64,000 nucleotides of DNA from Clostridiales bacterium (GTDB lineage Bacteria > Bacillota > Clostridia > Christensenellales > Aristaeellaceae), in contig JAAYIN010000037.1 in NCBI GenBank assembly GCA_012523405.1, positions 1 through 64,000 on the forward strand, read 5' to 3'. Of the stretch, positions 1 through 8,189 are shown one piece after another. How positions within the stretch are numbered: position 1 is the first letter of the stretch; each line of letters opens with the position of its first letter. The translations under genes were made by a program, and so were the position numbers. The notes beneath the pieces were generated by a model. It was not told the DNA's origin and did no database searches. It was given only the letters and a program-made list of their open reading frames with translations.

Positions 1-29
1 ACAAGTGTAAAATGAGTGTAGGACTGCAT
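1..29 (-). CDS. IS30-like transposase, N-terminal fragment cut by window edge
   Basis: Only nine full codons lie in the window. On the minus strand an AGGAGG box sits just before an ATG at 29, and the peptide begins MQSYTHFTL, which resembles the start of IS30-family transposases (a short N-terminus leading into a T-L-E-E-R motif and a helix-turn-helix). The family call is inferred from these few residues and from the terminal-repeat-like DNA just upstream (62-85). It could be another protein, and the rest of the gene is outside the window. Confidence 0.45.
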
Positions 30-85
30 GGTGAACCTCCTAGTGTTGATTTTGTGTGGTAACTCTATTTTACACTAGTTTCTCT
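30..85. mobile_element. Probable terminal region of an IS30-like insertion sequence
   Basis: This is the leader of the partial transposase. On the minus strand a GTGTAAAATAGAG-type sequence around 65-80 precedes the AGGAGG box and start codon, and a related GTGTAAAAT string recurs inside the coding start (5-13 on the plus strand). IS30-family ends often carry such GTGTAAAA motifs. The exact outer end and any target duplication cannot be fixed without the other end. Confidence 0.35.
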
Positions 86-184
86 TTGCAGTCTCTTTTT
101 TGTTGCACTTGCTATTATAATCTGCCCACAGCCCCTATCGTTCCCCCGTCCTCCCGCACTCCCCTATCGTCCCCTCCCCAACGT

Positions 185-218
185 AAAAGCCGCAACACAT
201 TTCTGCGTTGCGGCTTTT
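185..218 (-). terminator. Intrinsic terminator after oadA-like gene
   Basis: A perfect 12-bp stem (AAAAGCCGCAAC paired with GTTGCGGCTTTT) encloses a 10-nt loop. Read on the minus strand the stem ends in a T-run and lies 8 nt past the oadA stop, so it ends the five-gene operon. Confidence 0.85.
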
Positions 219-225
219 GATATGC

Positions 226-1626
226 TTATACGGGCATTGTTTTTTGATCTTTGTTGAGCATGGTGCTGTCAACGCCAAGCTGCTTTGCCTGACGGTACTG
301 GAAGTACTTGATAGCCACCTGCGGGAACAATGCGTAGCTGAGGATATCCTCATCCTGCTGATAGTAATCGCGGATTTCTTCGCGGTACTTCTCCAGCTCT
401 GGCGGGATGTCATCGGCTGGGCGATTGGTGATGACTTTATCATCTCCAATAACCTTCTTGCGAACGTCTGCGTTTACCTCTGCGGGTAGACGGCCGTACT
501 CGCCGCGCAGCAAGCCCTTGGACTCCTTGGTCACGAGCTTGTAGCGCTCGCCGCCTAGGATGTTCATAACAGCCTGTGTGCCAACGATCTGGCTTGTGGG
601 GGTAACCAGCGGCGGATATCCGAAGTCCTTGCGAACTCGCGGTACTTCTTCGAGCACCTCGTAGTACTTGTCCATTGCGTTAGCCTGCTTGAGCTGACCG
701 ATCAAGTTGGAGAGCATGCCGCCCGGTACTTGATAGAGCAATGTATTAGGATCAGTTGCAAGAACGCGGGCAGGATCGCGCCAGCCCTCTTCTGTCAGCT
801 CTTCTGCAACACCGCGGAAGTGGGTTGCAATTTCAGCCAGAAGCTTCAGGTCAAGACCTGTATCATACTCGGTGCCGCGCATGGTAGCAACGATGGACTC
901 GGTGCTGGGCTGCGATGTACCGTTTGCCAAAGGCGATAGGCAGGTATCAACAACATCAATGCCGGCTTCGATAGCCTTGAGCAATGTCATTGCGCCGGTG
1001 CCGGTGGTGTCATGGGTATGAAGGACGATGGGCAGATTGGTTTCTGCCTTCAGGCGCTTCACGAGGCTGTATGCATCGTAGGGCAGGAGCAAGTTTGCCA
1101 TGTCCTTGATGCAGATCAGGTCTGCGCCCATCTTTGCGATATCAGCTGAAAGCTTCACAAAGTAGTCTTCGGTGTGAACGGGAGAGATGGTGTAGCTCAT
1201 CGCTACCTCTGCTTTTCCGCCGTACTTCTTTGTTGCCTTGACAGCTGTTTCCATGTTGCGAAGGTCGTTGAGCGCATCAAAGCAGCGGATGATGTCGATG
1301 CCGTTTTCGATTGACTTCTTGGTAAAGAAATCAACTACGTCATCAGCATAGTGCTTGTAGCCTAGAATGTTCTGACCACGGAACAGCATCTGGAGCTTGG
1401 TGTTGGGCAGACCCTTGCGAAGGGTGCGCAGGCGCTCCCACGGGTCTTCATTTAGAAAGCGAAGGCAGGTGTCAAAGGTCGCGCCGCCCCAGCATTCCAA
1501 GGAGTAATATCCCACTTTATCCAGCTGCTCAAAAGCGGGGATCATTTGGGAGGTTCTCATGCGAGTAGCCGCCTGACTTTGGTGACCATCGCGCAAAATC
1601 GTATCGGTAATTCCAACCTTAGGCAT
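226..1626 (-). CDS. oadA: Oxaloacetate decarboxylase alpha / transcarboxylase 5S-type carboxyltransferase subunit
   Basis: This subunit moves CO2 between oxaloacetate/pyruvate and biotin. It is a TIM-barrel carboxyltransferase with metal ligand Asp13 (RDGHQS), a carbamylated Lys174 (ICIKDM) and metal ligands His203/His205 (HTHDTTG). At 466 aa it ends after the PYC_OADA domain and has no biotinyl domain. The carrier is encoded separately two genes upstream, as in the 5S subunit of propionibacterial transcarboxylase or PycB-type proteins. The start has a GAGGTG box 6 nt upstream. It is the last gene of the operon, 23 nt after the beta subunit. Whether it works as a Na+-pumping oxaloacetate decarboxylase or as a transcarboxylase half is inference. 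Confidence 0.9.
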   Translation of the reverse strand: MPKVGITDTILRDGHQSQAATRMRTSQMIPAFEQLDKVGYYSLECWGGATFDTCLRFLNEDPWERLRTLRKGLPNTKLQMLFRGQNILGYKHYADDVVDFFTKKSIENGIDIIRCFDALNDLRNMETAVKATKKYGGKAEVAMSYTISPVHTEDYFVKLSADIAKMGADLICIKDMANLLLPYDAYSLVKRLKAETNLPIVLHTHDTTGTGAMTLLKAIEAGIDVVDTCLSPLANGTSQPSTESIVATMRGTEYDTGLDLKLLAEIATHFRGVAEELTEEGWRDPARVLATDPNTLLYQVPGGMLSNLIGQLKQANAMDKYYEVLEEVPRVRKDFGYPPLVTPTSQIVGTQAVMNILGGERYKLVTKESKGLLRGEYGRLPAEVNADVRKKVIGDDKVITNRPADDIPPELEKYREEIRDYYQQDEDILSYALFPQVAIKYFQYRQAKQLGVDSTMLNKDQKTMPV

Positions 1627-1649
1627 TTATTTCACCTCATTTTTTTGCA

Positions 1650-2888
1650 TTAACCAAACATGCTAAGCAGCATGCCGGCTGCAATAGCGGAGCCAATAAC
1701 ACCAGCAACGTTCGGGCCCATAGCGTGCATGAGCAGGAAGTTGGAGGGATTGGCTTTCTGGCCTTCCACTTGGCTGACACGAGCAGCCATAGGCACAGCG
1801 GATACACCGGCAGAACCGATCAACGGGTTGATCTTGCCGCCAGAAATCTTGTTCATGAGCTTTGCAAGCAGAACGCCGCCTGCTGTACCAAAGCCAAACG
1901 CAACCACGCCAACGCACATGATGATCAGTGTTTTGGGCTGCAAGAACGTTTCAGCATCGGCAGTTGCGCCAACAGTGACACCAAGGAAGATAGTGACGAT
2001 GTTCATCAGCTCGTTTTGAGAGGTCTTGTTGAGGCGATCAACCACGCCGCTCTCGCGGAATAGATTACCCAGCATCAACATACCAATCAGCGGTGCAGCC
2101 GAAGGCAATAGCAAGCTTACGATAATGGTAACCGCGATCGGGAAGATGATCTTCTCGGTCTTGGTGACGGGGCGAAGCTGTTCCATGACGATTTCGCGTT
2201 CCTTCTTTGTGGTCAGCGCTCTCATGATCGGAGGCTGAATGACCGGAACAAGCGCCATGTAGCTATACGCAGCAACTGCGATAGGTCCAAGCAGATGCGG
2301 TGCGAGCTTACCGGTTAGGAAGATAGCCGTAGGGCCATCCGCGCCGCCGATAATGCCCGTGGATGCCGCTTCCTGCGCCGTAAAGCCAAAGACGGAGTAG
2401 CAAACGATAAATGTAACGAAGATACCAATCTGAGCAGCTGCGCCAAGGAGCAGGCTCTTGGGGTTAGCAATGAGGGGACCAAAGTCCGTCATGCAGCCAA
2501 CGCCAAGGAAGATCAGCGGCGGGAAAATACCAAGCTTTACGCCTTGGTACAGGTAATAGAGCACGCCGCCCGGGTTCTCCAGATACTGATAGACAAGGGA
2601 TCCATCCGCCAGCAAAACAGCTGTACCGTTCTTGCCGTTATGGAAAGCATCGGTAAGATAAATATAGGATGGATTGTCCATCACGCCCGACAAGGGCAGG
2701 TTAACCAAAAGCATACCAAATGCAATGGGCAGGAGCAGGAGCGGCTCGTACTTTTTGACAATGGCCAAATAAAGCAGTACGCACGAAATGATCAGCATAA
2801 TCAGCGTCTTGGGGTCCTGGATTAGCTGCATAACACCTGACATTTCGGCCAGCTTGACCAAGCTATCGCCGATATTGAGTGTTTCCAT
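1650..2888 (-). CDS. oadB: Na+-translocating decarboxylase, beta subunit
   Basis: This 412-aa polytopic membrane protein belongs to the OadB/GcdB/MmdB family. These proteins decarboxylate carboxybiotin and couple the reaction to Na+ export. It has about ten hydrophobic segments, the family signature [20 protein letters not shown] near residue 180, and a conserved C-terminal half ([17 protein letters not shown]). The N-terminal segment carries a short insert (residues about 80-110) between membrane segments. It lies between the biotin carrier and the alpha-like subunit. No strong Shine-Dalgarno sequence precedes the ATG, so translation may depend on coupling or a long leader. Confidence 0.92.
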   Translation of the reverse strand: METLNIGDSLVKLAEMSGVMQLIQDPKTLIMLIISCVLLYLAIVKKYEPLLLLPIAFGMLLVNLPLSGVMDNPSYIYLTDAFHNGKNGTAVLLADGSLVYQYLENPGGVLYYLYQGVKLGIFPPLIFLGVGCMTDFGPLIANPKSLLLGAAAQIGIFVTFIVCYSVFGFTAQEAASTGIIGGADGPTAIFLTGKLAPHLLGPIAVAAYSYMALVPVIQPPIMRALTTKKEREIVMEQLRPVTKTEKIIFPIAVTIIVSLLLPSAAPLIGMLMLGNLFRESGVVDRLNKTSQNELMNIVTIFLGVTVGATADAETFLQPKTLIIMCVGVVAFGFGTAGGVLLAKLMNKISGGKINPLIGSAGVSAVPMAARVSQVEGQKANPSNFLLMHAMGPNVAGVIGSAIAAGMLLSMFG

Positions 2889-2941
2889 GATTCTTGATCA
2901 ACTCGCTTTCTGTATTCGTTATAGGTTGATCGCGGGCGATC

Positions 2942-3325
2942 TTAACCGATAACAATGAGCGGATCTCCGCTGTTAACAGTAGCGCCGTTTGATACAACAA
3001 CCTGTTGGATTGTGCCATCGCAGGGAGCCATGATTTCGTTTTCCATCTTCATTGCTTCCAAAATGACGAGGACATCGCCCTTCTTCACTGCCTGACCCTG
3101 CTTGACTTTGACATCAAGAATGGTTCCGGGCATTGGGGAAGAGATTTTTTCGCCGCCGGCGATAGGTGCAGCAGCTACAGGAGCAGCAGCCACGGGAGCG
3201 GCTACAGGAGCAGCAGCTACGGGAGCGGCCATAGGAGCAACGGGGGCCATAGGAGCGGCACCGCCGACTTCCTCTACAGATACCTGATAACCAACACCAT
3301 TTACGGTAATGTTGAATTGACGCAT
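2942..3325 (-). CDS. Biotin carboxyl carrier protein of the decarboxylase
   Basis: This 127-aa carrier has three parts: a short N-terminal strand region (1-20), a flexible Ala/Pro-rich linker (about 22-57), and a biotinyl/lipoyl domain (about 58-127). The biotinyl lysine is Lys93 in the motif EAMKMEN. It corresponds to MmdC/GcdC or the 1.3S subunit of transcarboxylase. The repetitive linker DNA (3160-3250) is GC-rich coding sequence, not a non-coding repeat. It is the only biotin carrier in the operon, so it must serve both the MmdA-like and OadA-like catalytic subunits (inference). AAGGAGG precedes the ATG. Confidence 0.92.
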   Translation of the reverse strand: MRQFNITVNGVGYQVSVEEVGGAAPMAPVAPMAAPVAAAPVAAPVAAAPVAAAPIAGGEKISSPMPGTILDVKVKQGQAVKKGDVLVILEAMKMENEIMAPCDGTIQQVVVSNGATVNSGDPLIVIG

Positions 3326-3371
3326 GGGATGAAATCCTCCTTAATCAATTGACAATTGCGCTAAACGCCGA

Positions 3372-3731
3372 TTAAAACCGGCTGTACGTTTGTTCTTCGC
3401 GGCCTGCACGGCTCCATGCCGGTGCATTGTTCACACGCTTGACGCGGCGAACCACAAAGCCGCCTTCCCCATCCCACACAGCAGCAATCGCAGCGGTAAT
3501 GGCAGCGATCACATCAGCGGGAATGCCTTCTACCTCGGTTACAACGGGCATTGCAACTGGGGGAGCGGCAATCGGGGCAGCTACGGGCGGAGAAGCTTTG
3601 GTCTTTTTATTATCGCCTGATGTTGCAAATTTTGTCATAAGCTTTACGCAGAAAATCAGCAAAGTCAAACCAGCAAAAACGACGACCATTCCCAAGCCCG
3701 CAACTGAAAGGCTATACATAAATTTATCCAT
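3372..3731 (-). CDS. OadG/MmdD-family small membrane subunit
   Basis: This 119-aa protein has one N-terminal membrane helix (residues about 8-30, GLGMVVVFAGLTLLIFCVKLM). A charged stretch, an Ala/Pro linker (about 45-65) and a short conserved tail with V-I-A-A-I-T-A-A-I and a W-S-R-A-G-R motif follow. Such subunits (gamma of oxaloacetate decarboxylase, delta of methylmalonyl-CoA decarboxylase) anchor and assemble the soluble carboxyltransferase onto the membrane pump. It follows mmdA by 21 nt. An AGGAAGGG-like box precedes the start. Confidence 0.85.
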   Translation of the reverse strand: MDKFMYSLSVAGLGMVVVFAGLTLLIFCVKLMTKFATSGDNKKTKASPPVAAPIAAPPVAMPVVTEVEGIPADVIAAITAAIAAVWDGEGGFVVRRVKRVNNAPAWSRAGREEQTYSRF

Positions 3732-3752
3732 GATTTACCCTTCCTTTCCGCG

Positions 3753-5225
3753 TTACATCGGCAGATTGCCGTGCTTCTTGGGCGGATTGCTGTCGCGCTT
3801 GCTTGCTAGCATCTCAAGAGCTGAGATCAGCATGACGCGAGTCTGAGCAGGATCGATGATATCATCAACCATGCCGCTCTTTGCTGCATTCACAGCACCT
3901 GCAACGTTTGCAATGTACTCATCTGCATACTTAGCGCGAGCTGCGTCAACCGTCAGGTCTTTGTCAGCCTTCACTTCGTCAGCATAAAGCACTGCAACGG
4001 CAGCTTCGGGGGTTAGGGCAGAGATCACAGCGGTAGGCCATGCATAGGTGACATCAGCGTTTGCCTTGCCGCCCATTGCAACATATGCCTGACCAATTGC
4101 GTCGCCTGTAACAACTGCGAGCTTGGGTGAGGTTGCTTCTGCATAAGCATAGAGCATCTGGCTCTGTGCCTTAAACAGCCAACCCTGCTGCTCGATGCTG
4201 TCAACTTCAACACCGCAGGTATTGAGCAAGCTAACAATCGGAATGCTGAAGCAGTCCATAAAGCGCACAAAGCGTGCAGCCTTTTGAAGTGCACCTGCAG
4301 TGAGCTTGCCATTAGCCAAAACAAAGCCAACGGTGCGGCCGCCCATACGAGCAAGTGCCACACGAACGCTGTCCTCGTATGCTTCATACAGCTCAGCGTA
4401 TACGCCGTTATCTGCCAGCGAAGCCAGCAAGCTGCTAGCATCGGATGGATCGATAGCGGGCAAAATACGATTCATATCATCGGTATCGATGATTTCGGTG
4501 TCTTCCAGATTGCTTGAAGGTAGGAAGGCTAGAATTTGCTTTGCCTTAGCAATCGCTTCATCCTCATCCTTGCCAACCAGTGCGCATGCGCCCATCTTAG
4601 CTGCCACATTTGCGCCGCCAAGCTTGTCTGCATCCACTGCCAAACCGTTCATTGCAGCCATGACCTGAGGTCCAAAGACCATCAGCTGTCCGACTTTTTC
4701 AGCAATGATGGAAACATCAGCAAGCTGTGTGAGCAGAGCTGCGCCGCCAATGCACGGTCCAAGCACCAAGGAAACCATGGGGCATACGCCGCTCATGCGT
4801 GCCATTCTCTGATAGATTTCAGAGTAAGCGCTCATAGCCTGTGCACCCTCATCAATACGGACACCTGCGCTGTCCATGACAGCAAGAACAGGTGCGCCTG
4901 TTTTCTGTGCCATATCCAGCAACTTAATGATTTTAGCAGCTTGCAATTGTCCCATTGCGCCGCCATGCACAGTATAATCCTGTGCGAAGATGTAAACGGG
5001 ACGTTCCCCGATGGTGGCATAACCGGTAATGACGCCGGCGCCCTCCTCGTCTTGGCTCACCATTGCAAATAGCTCAACAAAGCTACCTGCGTCAGCGATT
5101 TTCTGGATGCGCTCGCGTGCGGTTAGTTTGCCTGCATCGCGTTGCTCCTTTAGGCGCTTTTCGTCGCCGCCGAGGATGGCGTCACGAATTTCCAGCACCT
5201 TTTGAAGGTCTTGAGAATTGTGCAT
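3753..5225 (-). CDS. mmdA: Acyl-CoA carboxyltransferase subunit (methylmalonyl-CoA decarboxylase alpha / transcarboxylase 12S type)
   Basis: This 490-aa carboxyltransferase has two crotonase-like halves. The N half has D-Y-T-V-H-G-G-A-M-G and G-P-C-I-G-G-A-A oxyanion motifs, and the C half has N-T-C-G-V-E-V-D and the GDAIGQAYVAMGGK acyl-CoA motif. The family moves CO2 from methylmalonyl-, malonyl- or glutaconyl-CoA to biotin. I place the start at 5225 because GGAAGGAG lies 7 nt upstream and the protein then begins MHNSQDLQ. An in-frame ATG at 5297 would add an arginine-rich 24-residue extension and has a poor site. It is the first gene of the operon. Methylmalonyl-CoA is the likeliest substrate, but sequence reading alone does not prove it. 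Confidence 0.9.
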   Translation of the reverse strand: MHNSQDLQKVLEIRDAILGGDEKRLKEQRDAGKLTARERIQKIADAGSFVELFAMVSQDEEGAGVITGYATIGERPVYIFAQDYTVHGGAMGQLQAAKIIKLLDMAQKTGAPVLAVMDSAGVRIDEGAQAMSAYSEIYQRMARMSGVCPMVSLVLGPCIGGAALLTQLADVSIIAEKVGQLMVFGPQVMAAMNGLAVDADKLGGANVAAKMGACALVGKDEDEAIAKAKQILAFLPSSNLEDTEIIDTDDMNRILPAIDPSDASSLLASLADNGVYAELYEAYEDSVRVALARMGGRTVGFVLANGKLTAGALQKAARFVRFMDCFSIPIVSLLNTCGVEVDSIEQQGWLFKAQSQMLYAYAEATSPKLAVVTGDAIGQAYVAMGGKANADVTYAWPTAVISALTPEAAVAVLYADEVKADKDLTVDAARAKYADEYIANVAGAVNAAKSGMVDDIIDPAQTRVMLISALEMLASKRDSNPPKKHGNLPM

Positions 5226-5337
5226 TTCCGTTCTCCTTCCATGCGTAAGTGGTCTTTGGCTGGGTCGCAGTCGAAAAATGCTCAACTTGCTCCCCATTCA
5301 TTTGATTCTACTTCTCCTTCCTGTTTTCCTGCTTAAA

Positions 5338-5353
5338 TGTGATTTTTTTCACG
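5338..5353 (-). promoter_or_regulatory. CRP/FNR-like palindrome upstream of mmdA operon
   Basis: TGTGA, six T residues, then TCACG match the half-site spacing of Crp/Fnr-family operators. The site lies about 113 bp before the mmdA start in the untranslated region of the operon. The six-T spacer makes a chance match possible. No regulator gene of this family is in the window. Confidence 0.3.
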
Positions 5354-5440
5354 ATTTTTTTTAGAAACATAGGAAATAGTCGAAAAACTGCGAACAAAAA
5401 GGGATTGTAGCGCATTATTATGCCCCACAACCCCCATTGT

Positions 5441-6241
5441 TTATGGATTTATTTCGTATACAGTATATGCGCCTTTTTCTTCATACCCTAGTTTTTCAGC
5501 TAGCGCTACTGACATGCGGTTTGCTGCATCCCAGCTGGGATATAGGCCGCGCTCAAGGCAGTTTAGGATTAGCTGCGCGCTGCAAGCCAGCGCAATGCCG
5601 CGCCTGCGCATATCATGGCGTGTATCCACTTCGATTTCAATGCCGCCAGGATAATAAGCATACGCCGAGCAGCCCCCTACGATCTCATCCCCGCGCAGCG
5701 CAACTACGCCTAGACCATTGACCATAAAATCTTCGCACGAAGAAAAGCTCGAACAAAAATCTCTCGCCCATTCCGTCGCCATCACAATAGGGTATAGTTC
5801 AGCGTCGATTGGACGCATTGTAAACTCTGCCGCAAGTGCACAAGCGTACTGATGCAGTCGTTCCTTGTCAAAGGCATTGGGGTCTTTTTTGATCGCGTAT
5901 CTTTCATACTTCTTGGCAGTATCGCCAATCAACTCTTCCAGCAATTGCAGCCAAGCATCATTTTGCGGCGCAATGATTGCATTTCGTTCGCCTGTTTTCT
6001 CCAGAAATGCCAGCACCAATTCCTTGGCATCGGGCAGCGCATCGTCCCCTGCAAAAAACACAAAGTCAGAGATGCTGACCAGTGCAACCCGTGGCGATTG
6101 CTCCTCCGCCAAGCACCATACCTCGCCCATGCAGCCTCCAAGTGCCGACCATATCATCGTTTCTTCCCAGCCGTCAAACAGAGGCGCCATTTCGCTCAAT
6201 GCTTGTGTGCCTGTTATTTGCCTAAGCCCTCTTCTGTCCAA
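5441..6241 (-). CDS. GNAT-family N-acetyltransferase
   Basis: This 266-aa protein resembles the two-part GNAT acetyltransferases typified by the Firmicute GNAT_acetyltran group. It has a divergent N-terminal half (1-130) and a C-terminal acetyl-CoA domain with the strand V-V-A-L-R-G-D-E-I-V-G-G, then E-I-E-V-D-T and the pyrophosphate loop R-H-D-M-R-R-R-G-I-A. The start is a TTG at 6241 with AGGAGG 10 nt upstream, inside the end of the dehydratase gene (28-nt overlap), so translation is probably coupled. The substrate is unknown. Its position after a sugar-nucleotide enzyme leaves open that it acetylates an amino sugar. Confidence 0.75.
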   Translation of the reverse strand: MDRRGLRQITGTQALSEMAPLFDGWEETMIWSALGGCMGEVWCLAEEQSPRVALVSISDFVFFAGDDALPDAKELVLAFLEKTGERNAIIAPQNDAWLQLLEELIGDTAKKYERYAIKKDPNAFDKERLHQYACALAAEFTMRPIDAELYPIVMATEWARDFCSSFSSCEDFMVNGLGVVALRGDEIVGGCSAYAYYPGGIEIEVDTRHDMRRRGIALACSAQLILNCLERGLYPSWDAANRMSVALAEKLGYEEKGAYTVYEINP

Positions 6242-7248
6242 GTTCTTAATTCCTCCTGAATATAGGTGAGCTCAAGCAGCTTCCCCTTCACCTCGTCAAC
6301 GGTAAGCAAGGTGGTATTGTTGCTGTTAAACTCCGTCAGGGTGTTGCGATTTTCGTCACCCTCTACAAAATACTTGTCATAATTCAAATCACGCGCATCG
6401 GATGGAACCCTAAAAAAGTTGCCCATGTCCACTGCGTTCATGCATTCCTCATTGGTCAGAAGCGTTTCATACATCTTCTCGCCATGACGAATACCGATGG
6501 TTTGAATGGGATTATCCGCATGGAAAACCTCTTTGACCGCCTGTGCAAGAACGTTGATGGTGCAAGCCGCCGCCTTCTTTACGAGGATATCGCCGCTATG
6601 CGCATTTTCAAACGCAAAGAGAACCAGCTCCACCGCCTCCTCAAGGCTCATGATAAAGCGCGTCATATCCCCATCCGTTACTGTCAGCGGTTTTCCCGCT
6701 TTGATCTGCTCAATAAACAGCGGAATGACAGAACCGCGTGAACACATGACATTGCCATAGCGCGTTCCGCAGATCAGCGTCCTGCTGGGCGATACTGTGC
6801 GGGATTTGGCAACAAACACCTTTTCCATCATCGCTTTGGATGTACCCATTGCATTAACAGGATAGGCCGCTTTGTCTGTGGAGAGGCAGATGACCTTCTT
6901 CACGCCTTCCTCGATGCATGCCGTCAGGACATTGTCTGTGCCCAGCACATTGGTTTTCACCGCTTCAATCGGGAAAAACTCGCAGGAAGGGACCTGCTTG
7001 AGTGCAGCCGCATGAAACAGATAATCCACATCATGAATGGCATTTTTCACACTGCTCAAATCGCGCACATCGCCAATATAGTACTTGATTTTATCGGTTT
7101 GATAGTGGTGACGCATGTCGTCCTGCTTTTTCTCATCACGGCTGAAAATGCGAATTTCCTTGATATTCGTATGTAGAAAACGCTTGAGAACAGCTTCACC
7201 AAACGAGCCTGTGCCGCCTGTGATCATGAGTGTTTTATCTGTAAACAT
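6214..7248 (-). CDS. CapE-like UDP-N-acetylglucosamine 4,6-dehydratase/epimerase
   Basis: This 344-aa short-chain dehydrogenase-type enzyme starts with an NAD(P) motif GGTGSFG (residues 11-17) and carries S-T-D-K (123-126) and N-A-M-G-T-S-K (132-138). The usual catalytic Tyr of the Y-x3-K pair is Met134, a feature of the CapE/inverting UDP-GlcNAc 4,6-dehydratase group. Such enzymes make 4-keto-6-deoxy sugar nucleotides for capsule, glycan or flagellin sugars. No other polysaccharide gene is nearby. The neighbours are purC (2 nt upstream) and the overlapping GNAT gene. GAGGAGG within the purC end serves as its ribosome site. Confidence 0.85.
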   Translation of the reverse strand: MFTDKTLMITGGTGSFGEAVLKRFLHTNIKEIRIFSRDEKKQDDMRHHYQTDKIKYYIGDVRDLSSVKNAIHDVDYLFHAAALKQVPSCEFFPIEAVKTNVLGTDNVLTACIEEGVKKVICLSTDKAAYPVNAMGTSKAMMEKVFVAKSRTVSPSRTLICGTRYGNVMCSRGSVIPLFIEQIKAGKPLTVTDGDMTRFIMSLEEAVELVLFAFENAHSGDILVKKAAACTINVLAQAVKEVFHADNPIQTIGIRHGEKMYETLLTNEECMNAVDMGNFFRVPSDARDLNYDKYFVEGDENRNTLTEFNSNNTTLLTVDEVKGKLLELTYIQEELRTWTEEGLGK

Positions 7249-7250
7249 CG

Positions 7251-7985
7251 TTATTCCTCCTCAGAATTCTTCAGTACATATCCTGTCAGCCTGTGCAAAA
7301 CCTCGCGGTACGCCTCTGCCACATCCCCCATGTCATGCCTGAATCGATCGATGTCAAGCGGTTCGTGTGTTCCTTCGTCCCAAAAGCGACAGGAATCAGG
7401 CGAAATCTCATCAGCAATGATGATCTCACCCTTATATCTGCCAAATTCCAATTTAAAATCGATCAACTCAATGTTGATCTCAGCCATGCATTGCCCCAGA
7501 ATTTCGTTTACCTTCAGGCTCAGCTGCTTCATCAGCTGCACCTCTTCAATCGTGGCAAGCGACATGGCTGTCACATGTGTGCTGTTGATCAGCGGGTCTT
7601 CCAGTTCGTCGCTTTTGAGGCAGTACTCAATCACTGGGTTTTTCAGTTTCGCACCATCCGGGTAGCCAATGCGCTTGGCAAGACTGCCCGCTACGATATT
7701 TCGCACCTTCACCACAAACGGGATGATCTCCGCACGCCTCACCAGCGAGGAGCGGTCATCAATGCGGCGAATAAAGTGATTGGGGATGCCTTTTTCCGTG
7801 AGCATGGAAAAAATATACTCACAAATCAAGTTGTTGATCTCGCCTTTGCCAACGATACGCCCACGCTTTAGCCCATGGAATGCAAAGGCCTTGTCTCGGT
7901 AGTAGACAACCACTTCATCGGGGTTATCTGTTGCATAAATTCGTTTGCCTTTACCCTCGGCAATCATTTTGGTAATATTGCTCAT
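7251..7985 (-). CDS. purC: Phosphoribosylaminoimidazole-succinocarboxamide synthase
   Basis: PurC joins aspartate to CAIR in purine synthesis, using ATP. The 244-aa protein has the full family length. Motifs are G-K-G-K-R-I-Y (11-17), the central R-R-A-E-I-I-P-F-V-V-K-V-R-N, and the C-terminal signature L-I-D-F-K-L-E-F-G followed by A-D-E-I-S-P-D-S-C-R. GGGAG precedes the ATG. It stands apart from other pur genes and leads a three-gene transcript with the CapE-like and GNAT genes, an unusual setting. Confidence 0.95.
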   Translation of the reverse strand: MSNITKMIAEGKGKRIYATDNPDEVVVYYRDKAFAFHGLKRGRIVGKGEINNLICEYIFSMLTEKGIPNHFIRRIDDRSSLVRRAEIIPFVVKVRNIVAGSLAKRIGYPDGAKLKNPVIEYCLKSDELEDPLINSTHVTAMSLATIEEVQLMKQLSLKVNEILGQCMAEINIELIDFKLEFGRYKGEIIIADEISPDSCRFWDEGTHEPLDIDRFRHDMGDVAEAYREVLHRLTGYVLKNSEEE

Positions 7986-8137
7986 TCATTCTCCCTCACC
8001 ATAAATTGTCGTTAAAATGAGTTGTATACTGCCAGCGCAGCACAAATAATTGTAGCACGCTTTAATATACTGTGCAAGAGCTGCCGTGATATGCCATTGA
8101 TTCCTTTGGTTATGGGCGCATGATAAACCGGGCAGAC

Positions 8138-8180
8138 AAAAAAGCCGCCCCGCAGAAAAATCTCCTGCGAAGCAGCTTTT
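8138..8180 (-). terminator. Intrinsic terminator after CapA-like gene
   Basis: An imperfect GC-rich stem (GCCGCCCCGCAG with CTGCGAAGCAGC) is followed on the minus strand by a run of six T. It is 9 nt downstream of the CapA-like gene stop at 8190. Confidence 0.75.
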
Positions 8181-8189
8181 GCTATTGAT

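Noticed and set aside
3005-3352. Open frames with Gly/Ser/Tyr or Ala/Thr/Gly repeats opposite the biotin carrier
   Set aside because: They are the reverse reading of the Ala/Pro linker; the repeat character comes from that linker.
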